9,346 bases of DNA, from positions 1-9,346 of the forward strand of contig DASVWG010000006.1 of NCBI GenBank assembly GCA_036389695.1. Direction: 5' to 3'. Below are positions 1-4,466 of this stretch, one piece after another (position 1 is the stretch's first letter; each line of letters begins with the position of its first letter). This stretch comes from JALZHR01 sp036389695. GTDB lineage: Bacteria > Acidobacteriota > Blastocatellia > Pyrinomonadales > Pyrinomonadaceae. Position numbers and translations under genes: made by a program. The notes under the pieces were generated by a model. That model had not been told where the DNA came from, did not search any database, and worked only from the letters and a program-made list of their open reading frames with translations.

Positions 1-357
1 GCGGCGGTTCTTTCAATCCCGATTGCCGGTCTCGGAATTGTTCTCGCGTTGATGTCTGTGATGAAAGACAAGCTCGGTTTCAGCAACGAGTTGATTGTCG
101 CCTTCATTCTCGGCGCTTTTGCATTGCTTTTCATTTCGGAAACGGCGCTGATAGTGCTTTTGATGGCGCGCCGCCGGATAGTCAGGCGCGGAAAAGACGA
201 CGATTCCCGGCAGAAAGAAAACGCTCAATTGCCGGACGTGGTAATAAAAACCGTTGGCGGCGCTAAAACGCGAGAATTGGTCGAGCCGGTACCGAGCGTC
301 GTTGACGAGACGACTCGCTCTCTGGAAACGGTAGCCCGCGAGCCGAAGATGCGATAA
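1..357 (+). CDS. C-terminal part of an unrecognised membrane protein (5' end outside window)
   Basis: The reading frame is open from base 1 and stops with TAA at 355-357, so the start lies upstream. The visible 118 residues hold two hydrophobic stretches that read as membrane helices. The first is at about residues 1-18 and the second at about 29-56, the latter ending in the basic cluster MARRRIVRRGK, which suggests a cytoplasmic side by the positive-inside rule. A hydrophilic tail of about 60 residues follows, with mixed charge and a Val/Thr/Glu-rich end (LVEPVPSVVDETTRSLE). No catalytic motif is visible. An internal TTG or ATG near 49-54 could be read as a start, but it would cut the first hydrophobic stretch, so a 5'-partial gene is the better reading. 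The function is unknown. It is the only gene on this strand on the left side and converges with the iron operon. Confidence 0.7.
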   Translation, partial: AAVLSIPIAGLGIVLALMSVMKDKLGFSNELIVAFILGAFALLFISETALIVLLMARRRIVRRGKDDDSRQKENAQLPDVVIKTVGGAKTRELVEPVPSVVDETTRSLETVAREPKMR

Positions 358-726
358 GAGTTCAAAGCATTACCAGTAAATCCGGTGAATCTCTCTGTGC
401 TTCCAGTGCCTCCAGCGCCATTTCAGGCTCAGGGGATAAAAAGTTTTGTGAATGCCGAACAAAACTCCAAGCCGCAACTTTAGATAATAAAGTAAAAACA
501 TAAATCCCTTTTATCTGTGGACGACTTTGTGAATTTTTTTTGTGTTCGGAGAATTTAATACATTCTTCGGAATTTGTATGTCAGGTATCATACATAACGG
601 CGTTTCTGTGGTGCGGGAAAACGAGAAACCGGCGATTATGAATTGAGAAATGCGGCTTGCGAGCCTGAGCTTTTTTTAAAATCCGCAAATCAAAGCTCAA
701 AGACTCTTTTCGCGCGAGCGCGGTTT
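358..726. other. Convergent intergenic region, no gene seen
   Basis: These 369 bases between two converging genes contain no credible coding frame. They hold several small inverted repeats: 442-466 (AGTTTTGT / ACAAAACT, 9-base loop), one around 577-596 (TGTATG / CATACA) and one around 602-629 (GTTTCT / AGAAAC). Two weak terminator-like hairpins lie near the right end. The stretch at about 388-420 is C/T-rich with repeated 'ctctgtgcttccagtgcctccag' character and resembles the simple dispersed repeats common in gaps of some soil bacteria. That resemblance is an impression, not a search result. Confidence 0.5.
654..677 (+). terminator. Weak terminator-like hairpin with T7
   Basis: GGCT (654-657), loop TGCG (658-661) and AGCC (662-665) form a short stem. 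TGAGC and then seven T residues (671-677) follow. The orientation suits transcripts arriving from the plus-strand membrane protein gene. The stem is only 4 bp and 5 bases separate it from the T run, so it is marginal. Confidence 0.3.
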
Positions 727-728
727 TT
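711..728 (+). terminator. Second weak GC hairpin with T5
   Basis: CGCG (711-714), loop CGAG and CGCG (719-722) are followed by G and a run of T (724-728). It faces the same way as the preceding hairpin and may act as a back-up stop for plus-strand transcription, just before the end of the converging iron operon. The minus strand has no T run here, so it does not look like a terminator for the feo operon itself. Confidence 0.3.
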
Positions 729-900
729 AATTGGCGGCTTTCTCAGTTTTATAATTGGCGACCTTTTTTGAATCGCAGCCGCAATCCGCCGCGCACGCCG
801 AATTTTTCGAAGCTGATTTCGCTTTCTGCCAAATCATCCGTCCGACGTAAGCGGTCGCAAAGAGAATAATGATGGCGACAATTATCGTTTGAATATCCAT
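727..900 (-). CDS. FeoB-associated Cys-rich membrane protein
   Basis: A 57-residue protein starting MDIQTIIVAI. It has one N-terminal membrane helix (about residues 4-24), a short basic stretch (WQKAKSASK), then three clustered cysteines C36, C40 and C42 (pattern CxxxCxC), and a lysine-rich end. This is the architecture of the small FeoB-associated Cys-rich membrane proteins (Pfam FeoB_associated), and it is the third gene after feoA and feoB on the same strand, which fits. In that family the cysteines are presumed to handle or sense Fe(II) at the inner membrane; the mechanism is not established. I chose the ATG at 898-900. An upstream in-frame ATG at 937-939 would add 13 residues (MKFEIRDLKFEIF), but those are translated simple repeat and would spoil the N-terminal helix. 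No clear Shine-Dalgarno precedes the ATG. The gap to feoB is 98 bases. Confidence 0.78.
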   Translation of the reverse strand: MDIQTIIVAIIILFATAYVGRMIWQKAKSASKNSACAADCGCDSKKVANYKTEKAAN

Positions 901-998
901 AAAAATTTCAAATTTCAAATCTCTGATTTCAAATTTCAAATTTCTGATTGACGCTTCTTCTTTTTATTTGGAATTTGGAATCTGAAATTTGAAATCCT
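901..998. repeat. AT-rich simple repeat with inverted copies between feoB and its small partner
   Basis: The whole gap is made of variants of AAATTTCAAAT and TCTGATT. Direct copies occupy about 903-949 and inverted, diverged copies about 966-995. The clearest pairing is 933-949 (ATTTCAAATTTCTGATT) with 979-995 (AATCTGAAATTTGAAAT), 17 bases with one mismatch and a 29-base loop. The transcript could therefore form a long AU-rich hairpin between the two coding regions. Such KFEI-encoding repeats turn up in gaps of many genomes, so this looks like a dispersed repeat rather than a designed regulator. Confidence 0.7.
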
Positions 999-3035
999 TT
1001 AACCGAATCCAAAAAAACGCCCGCCTTGATACGTCAAAAAAGCCGCCGCGTAAGCCAGCGCCGTCATATACCCGACCATAAACAGCGTCCATTTCCACGA
1101 ATTCGTTTCGCGCCGGACGACCGCAACAGTTGACATACACTGCATCGCCAGCACGAAGAAAACCATCAGCGTCAGCGCCGTCAGCGGCGACCAAACCGGC
1201 GAGCCGTCGTCTTTTTTCGCGTCTCGGATTGACTGCATCAGCGTCTCGGATTCTGCGTCTGCTTCCTTGTCGCCGTTGTAAATAATGCTCAAGGTCGAAA
1301 CCAGAACTTCGCGCGCCGCAAAGCTCGCAATCAAAGCCACGCCGATTTTCCAATCGAACCCGAGCGGCTGAATGACCGGCTCGATAAGATGTCCGAGCTT
1401 TCCGGCGTAACTGTTCTGCAATTGCTCGGCTTCGTCCTTCGTCTTCTGTCCTTCGTCAGTTGTTTCGGCAGCTTCCGGCTGATTGCCGGCGGCTGACGGC
1501 TGGCTGCTTCGCGGAAAAGCCGTTAAAGCCCAGAGAATAATCGAAATGGCGAGAATCACCGTTCCGGCGCGTTTCAAAAATAATCCGGCGCGCGTCAGCA
1601 TATTTTGCAGAACGTTTCGCACGTTCGGCAGACGATACGGCGGAAGCTCCATGACAAAAGGCGGCGGCGGCGATTTCAGAAGCGTTTTCTTTAAAATGAA
1701 AGCGACGATAATGGCGACAATGATGCCGAGCGCATACATCGCCAGCATCAAAACCGCGCCGAGCGAGACAAAGCCGAAAACCGTCTGACCGGCGAAAAAC
1801 GTCGCAATCATCAGCGCGTAAACCGGCAGCCGCGCTGAACAGCTCATAAACGGCGCAATCAAAATCGTGGCGAGTCGGTCTTTCGGATTTTCAATCGTCC
1901 GCGCCGCCATAATGCCCGGAATCGCGCACGCGAAACTGCTCATCAGAGGCAGAAACGCCTTGCCGTGAAGCCCGACGCGGCTCATCAATTTATCGAGCAG
2001 AAACGCCGCGCGCGCCATATAACCCGTGTCTTCCAGAATCGAAATAAACAGGAAAAGCAGCAGAATCTGCGGCAGAAAAACCAGAACGCCGCCGACGCCC
2101 GCGATGATGCCGTCAACCACCAAATCCGTCAATAAACCTTCCGGCATCTGCGTCCGCGCAAAATCGCCGAGCGCGCCGAAACCTTTATCGAGCAAATCCA
2201 TCGGCAAAGTCGCCCACGAAAAAATCGCCTGGAAAACAAGCAGCAGAATCGTGACGAGAATGACCAGACCGAAAAATTTATGCGTCAGAACGCGGTCGAT
2301 TTTTTCCGAAAAATTATGCTCTTCGATGTCGTTGTGCCTGACGGATTCCTGAACGATATCGGAGATAAAATTATAGCGCGCGAAGATTTTGCCGTTGTCC
2401 GAAGTCGCTTCGTCGAAGCTTAATTCAAACGGAATCTGCGGCTGCGTGCCGATTGTTTCCAGAATTTTTTCCGAGAGTTCTTCGATGCCTGAATGCTGCG
2501 CGGCGACGACAGCGACGACCGGCGCGCCCAAAAGCTTCGTCAGTTTTCGCGTGTCGATTTCGTGCTTTTGCTTTTCGGCGAGGTCAACCATCGTCAAAGC
2601 GACGACGAGCGGAATCTTGTATTCGAGAAGCTGCGTGACGAGATAGAGATTTCTTTCGAGATTCGTCGCATCGACGACGGCGACAATCGCGTCCGGCGGC
2701 GGCAAATCCTTGATTTTTCCGGTCAACACATCACGGGCGATTTGCTCGTCGAGCGAAGTCGCGTCGAGGCTGTAGAGTCCGGGCAAATCAATCAGGCGCA
2801 GGCTTTCGTCGCCGATTTTCCAGAAGCCTTCCTTTCTTTCGACCGTCACGCCCGGATAATTGGCGACCTTCTGGCGCAAGCCGGTCAGGGCGTTGAAAAG
2901 CGTCGTCTTTCCGGCGTTCGGATTGCCCGCCAGAGCGATTATTAATTCGGATTGCGGATTTCGAGCGACCGCTTTAATGTTTTTCCGCGCGCCGGAGTTC
3001 GTCTTTTCTTTGGTTGTTATTTCTCGGTAATTCAT
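999..3035 (-). CDS. feoB: Ferrous iron transport protein B (Fe(II) permease with GTPase domain)
   Basis: A 678-residue inner-membrane protein that imports Fe(II). The cytoplasmic G domain shows G1 GNPNAGKT (37-44), the G2 region PGVTVE (61-66) and G3 DLPG (83-86). At the G4 position it has TMVD (148-151) instead of the usual N-x-x-D. A helical segment follows to about 250, then many membrane helices to the C-terminus. The family's conserved gate cysteines are present: SFACAIPGIMAART (C370), MSCSARLPVY (C399) and MQCMSTVAVVRRET (C633). The length is normal. The G domain starts about 30 residues in, after a basic leader, but no better start is visible. A low-complexity stretch at about 509-540 fills the variable loop before the conserved SYAGKLG. 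It lies 7 bases after feoA and before a Cys-rich partner gene, in the usual feo order. Iron-dependent control through the operator upstream of feoA is inferred. Confidence 0.97.
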   Translation of the reverse strand: MNYREITTKEKTNSGARKNIKAVARNPQSELIIALAGNPNAGKTTLFNALTGLRQKVANYPGVTVERKEGFWKIGDESLRLIDLPGLYSLDATSLDEQIARDVLTGKIKDLPPPDAIVAVVDATNLERNLYLVTQLLEYKIPLVVALTMVDLAEKQKHEIDTRKLTKLLGAPVVAVVAAQHSGIEELSEKILETIGTQPQIPFELSFDEATSDNGKIFARYNFISDIVQESVRHNDIEEHNFSEKIDRVLTHKFFGLVILVTILLLVFQAIFSWATLPMDLLDKGFGALGDFARTQMPEGLLTDLVVDGIIAGVGGVLVFLPQILLLFLFISILEDTGYMARAAFLLDKLMSRVGLHGKAFLPLMSSFACAIPGIMAARTIENPKDRLATILIAPFMSCSARLPVYALMIATFFAGQTVFGFVSLGAVLMLAMYALGIIVAIIVAFILKKTLLKSPPPPFVMELPPYRLPNVRNVLQNMLTRAGLFLKRAGTVILAISIILWALTAFPRSSQPSAAGNQPEAAETTDEGQKTKDEAEQLQNSYAGKLGHLIEPVIQPLGFDWKIGVALIASFAAREVLVSTLSIIYNGDKEADAESETLMQSIRDAKKDDGSPVWSPLTALTLMVFFVLAMQCMSTVAVVRRETNSWKWTLFMVGYMTALAYAAAFLTYQGGRFFGFG
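1430..1502. repeat. Repeat-like low-complexity sequence inside feoB
   Basis: Two adjoining simple-sequence modules lie within the feoB coding region. Positions 1430-1460 carry variants of CTTCGTC (minus strand GACGAAGGAC-type). Positions 1466-1502 carry variants of GGCTGATTGCCGGC / GGCTGACGGC. They encode the hydrophilic run SQPSAAGNQPEAAE followed by TTDEGQKTKDEAE. Both resemble short dispersed intergenic repeats, and together they keep the reading frame. Confidence 0.5.
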
Positions 3036-3042
3036 TACAAAC

Positions 3043-3291
3043 TCAGGACGCGGCAGCTTGAATTTCTATCGCCTGAGCCTCGCTGCGGCGAATCGCCAGA
3101 TTGTATCCGCGCACGCGAATCTCCAGAGGACAGCCGAACGGCGCCGTTTTCACCACGCGAATCGAAACGCCCGGCACGACGCCCATCTCCATCAAGCGCC
3201 GCGTGACCGCCGTTTCGCCGATTATATTTTTTACTTTCGCTTTCGTCCCGACCGTCGCCGTCGCCAGTGTGGATATGTTTTCGTTATTCAT
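3043..3291 (-). CDS. feoA: Ferrous iron transport protein A (small SH3-like FeoB partner)
   Basis: An 82-residue cytoplasmic protein with the FeoA core: the GTKAKVKNIIGE strand region, RRLMEMGVVPG (about 31-41), and APFGCPLEIRVRGYNLAIRRSEA (about 50-72). These match the family pattern of a Leu-x-x-[ML]G-[VIL]-x-PG turn followed by AP-x-G-x-P and RG-x-x-LA-[IL]-R. FeoA is thought to bind FeoB and modulate its GTPase or transport; it is required for Feo uptake in several bacteria. The first ten residues are polar and family-atypical, but the ATG at 3289-3291 is the only sensible start. It sits about 20 bases after the predicted transcription start, with only a weak purine-rich tract (GAAAGGCGAAAG) ahead. 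It leads a three-gene operon; FeoC is not present. Confidence 0.95.
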   Translation of the reverse strand: MNNENISTLATATVGTKAKVKNIIGETAVTRRLMEMGVVPGVSIRVVKTAPFGCPLEIRVRGYNLAIRRSEAQAIEIQAAAS

Positions 3292-3317
3292 TTTGTCTTT
3301 CGCCTTTCGCCAAAGCT

Positions 3318-3346
3318 ATCTTATCGTAATTGAAATTAGTTTTCAA
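3318..3346 (-). promoter_or_regulatory. Predicted feoA promoter
   Basis: Read on the minus strand, TTGAAA (3346-3341), a 17-base spacer and TAAGAT (3323-3318) form a sigma-70-type promoter. The predicted transcription start is near 3311, giving a 5' leader of about 20 bases before the feoA ATG. The -35 box and the entire spacer lie inside the inverted repeat at 3323-3359, so any protein bound there would block RNA polymerase. Confidence 0.65.
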
Positions 3347-3359
3347 TTTCAATTACGAT
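3323..3359. promoter_or_regulatory. Perfect 15+15 bp inverted repeat, candidate iron-responsive operator
   Basis: The left arm is ATCGTAATTGAAATT (3323-3337), the spacer AGTTTTC, and the right arm AATTTCAATTACGAT (3345-3359), an exact reverse complement. Inside it, 3331-3345 reads TGAAATT-A-GTTTTCA, a 7-1-7 arrangement matching 10 of 14 bases of the classical Fur pattern TGATAAT-N-ATTATCA. A second, offset palindrome TTGAAA-N5-TTTCAA (3330-3346) overlaps the first. The position over the feoA promoter and the iron-uptake function of the operon make a Fur-like or DtxR-like Fe(II) repressor the natural reading. The identity of the regulator is inference. Confidence 0.6.
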
Positions 3360-3363
3360 TTTA

Positions 3364-3478
3364 AGCGAGTATTTGAAAGATAAAAATTTAAAATACTAAG
3401 CTGCAAGCCCGCGCGTCGGCGTTTCTACCTGTCTCGCATCAGGCTAAATTTTCCCGGATAACAACCGGCAAATTTTTC
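3364..3478. other. Part of the divergent feo / DUF4214 intergenic region, nothing specific seen
   Basis: AT-rich to mixed sequence between the feoA operator and the promoter of the divergent gene. No coding frame, no clear hairpin and no second operator copy was recognised here. Confidence 0.4.
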
Positions 3479-3507
3479 TTGACAAACTTAATATAAATTA
3501 GTAAGAT
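3479..3507 (+). promoter_or_regulatory. Strong sigma-70-type promoter for the DUF4214-like gene
   Basis: TTGACA (3479-3484), a 17-base AT-rich spacer and TAAGAT (3502-3507). The -35 is a perfect consensus and the -10 hexamer is identical to that of the feoA promoter. The predicted start is near 3514, about 280 bases before the ATG of the downstream gene, so the transcript would carry a long leader. Confidence 0.65.
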
Positions 3508-3525
3508 TTTTTCGAATTATACAAG

Positions 3526-3568
3526 TTATTTGTTATCTCCCCTTAACTCATTGTTATATAACAAATAA
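3526..3568. repeat. Triple TTGTTAT half-sites forming an 11-bp inverted repeat
   Basis: TTATTTGTTAT (3526-3536) and ATAACAAATAA (3558-3568) are exact reverse complements 21 bases apart. A third half-site makes 3551-3564 a perfect 14-bp palindrome, TTGTTATATAACAA. The block lies roughly +12 to +54 from the predicted transcription start, a place where a repressor could bind DNA or where a leader hairpin could form. Confidence 0.55.
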
Positions 3569-3754
3569 TGAACGCTCCGCGTTCAGAAAAAAGTTCTTCA
3601 TTTCTGGAAGTATCCCCCTTAAACTTCGATAAATGGAAATGAGAATGTTCGTATTTATCGTGCTCTGCCCGTAAGGTTTGCAATTTTAGCGTGACGCAAA
3701 TCTTGTAGCGCGTGAGAACAGCTCGTGGTCGCTGGCGCAGGCGACTTCATTTTC

Positions 3755-3777
3755 AAGTCAGCGTCCAAGGCTGACTT
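3755..3777 (+). promoter_or_regulatory. 8-bp hairpin immediately upstream of the ribosome binding site
   Basis: AAGTCAGC (3755-3762), loop GTCCAAG and GCTGACTT (3770-3777) pair perfectly. AAGTC in the left arm can alternatively pair with GACTT at 3743-3747, so two mutually exclusive hairpins are possible 6-40 bases before the Shine-Dalgarno. Confidence 0.5.
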
Positions 3778-3783
3778 ATAATT

Positions 3784-3789
3784 AAGGAG
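3784..3789 (+). promoter_or_regulatory. Shine-Dalgarno AAGGAG
   Basis: AAGGAG is placed 5 bases before the ATG at 3795 and fixes that start. It is the best ribosome binding site in the window; most neighbouring genes have little or none. Confidence 0.85.
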
Positions 3790-3794
3790 TTTCA

Positions 3795-4400
3795 ATGAAA
3801 AGATTTTCGCTTTTGTTTTTCGCAATGTTTTTGTCTCTTTGTATGGTTCAATTGGCGCTCGCGCAAACAAATACAGACTCCAGGGCTCCAATCGATAGCG
3901 AAAGATGTGATGATTGCGACCCGCCGGATGACCCGCCCTGCTACGGTAATCCGATTGACGACCCGACGTTTTTCGTGCAGCAGCAATACAGAGATTTTCT
4001 GTTTCGCGAGCCGACCGGCGCGGAATTGGCAAACGACGTCGCGCCGCTCAATTCCTGTCTGATTAACGGCGCTAATTTTGCCTGCTACAACACGGAACGC
4101 GTGAAAATGTCGCGCCGTATGTGGGACAAGCCGGAGTTTCGCCAGCAGTCTCGCACCTTCGGTCTGCCGCTCACGAACGGCTGGGAGCTTTACAACCACG
4201 AGGATTTCATCCTGCTGGAATACAGCATCTATCTCCAGCGCTGGGCTGATACGCCGGGCTACAACTTCTGGCTCGGCAATTTGGATAACTGCGTTGCCAA
4301 CAGCGGCGGCAACCCGACGTATGTTTCGCAATGCTACAACGACAGCATCAACGCCTTTTTGTCCTCGACCGAGTATCGCGCGCGGTTTGATTGCCAGTAA
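3795..4400 (+). CDS. Secreted Cys-rich DUF4214-like protein
   Basis: A 201-residue protein with a clear Sec signal peptide: MKR, a hydrophobic core, and LALA before QTNT, so the mature protein starts near residue 24. The mature part has a short acidic, Cys/Pro-rich segment (CDDCDPPDDPPC) and then two related helical units. The first is FVQQQYRDFLFREPTGAELANDV...NSC (about 60-88) with a following helix to about 120. The second is LLEYSIYLQRWADTPGYNFWLGNLDNC (about 139-165) with YNDSINAFLSSTEYRARF at the end. Both resemble the 'YRDFLGREPD..G..FW...L' pattern of DUF4214 domains, found in exported and surface proteins of several phyla; the molecular role is unknown. Eight cysteines in the mature form suggest disulfide stabilisation outside the cytoplasm. 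It is a single-gene unit with its own strong promoter, long leader, good ribosome binding site and terminator. Confidence 0.75.
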   Translation: MKRFSLLFFAMFLSLCMVQLALAQTNTDSRAPIDSERCDDCDPPDDPPCYGNPIDDPTFFVQQQYRDFLFREPTGAELANDVAPLNSCLINGANFACYNTERVKMSRRMWDKPEFRQQSRTFGLPLTNGWELYNHEDFILLEYSIYLQRWADTPGYNFWLGNLDNCVANSGGNPTYVSQCYNDSINAFLSSTEYRARFDCQ

Positions 4401-4429
4401 AAGGCTGAAACTTTTGAGCTCTCTATTTG

Positions 4430-4466
4430 GCAGAAACGCTTTGTCGACAAAGCGTTTCTGCTTTTT
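4430..4466 (+). terminator. Rho-independent terminator of the DUF4214-like gene
   Basis: GCAGAAACGCTTTGTC / GACAAAGCGTTTCTGC (4430-4461) is a perfect palindrome, giving about 14 bp of stem with a TCGA loop. It is followed directly by TTTTT (4462-4466). The T run faces the plus strand. Its last bases overlap the stop codon of the converging DUF3108 gene (4465-4467). The minus strand has no T run after the stem, so the structure is one-way by the usual criteria. Confidence 0.9.

Larger units (their letters stand above)
3514..3794 (+). other. Long hairpin-rich 5' leader of the DUF4214-like gene
   Basis: No gene is seen in this stretch. In order it holds an 11-bp inverted repeat (3526-3536 / 3558-3568), a 7-bp hairpin (3569-3585), an 8-bp inverted repeat CGATAAAT / ATTTATCG (3627-3634 / 3653-3660), a 7-base pairing with one wobble GGTTTGC / GCAAATC (3675-3681 / 3696-3702), and an 8-bp hairpin (3755-3777) just before the ribosome binding site. 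The density of pairings suggests a structured leader RNA, but no known riboswitch or thermosensor class was recognised. Confidence 0.4.

Noticed and set aside
937..939. ATG at 939 as start of the Cys-rich Feo partner.
   Set aside because: It would add residues encoded by the simple repeat ahead of the natural membrane helix.
901..998. Insertion sequence end or attachment site, from the inverted AT repeats.
   Set aside because: No transposase or integrase, no target duplication and low-complexity sequence; simple repeat is the better explanation.
3660..3710. Possible c-di-GMP-I (GEMM) riboswitch, because GACGCAAA occurs at 3693-3700 in the leader.
   Set aside because: The partner GGCAAA element and the tetraloop-receptor hairpin of that class are not recognisable; the upstream segment reads GGTTTGCAA, which simply pairs with GCAAATC.
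3792..4331. A 179-codon minus-strand frame opposite the DUF4214-like gene.
   Set aside because: The plus strand has signal peptide, promoter, Shine-Dalgarno and terminator; the antisense frame has no start signals or domain.
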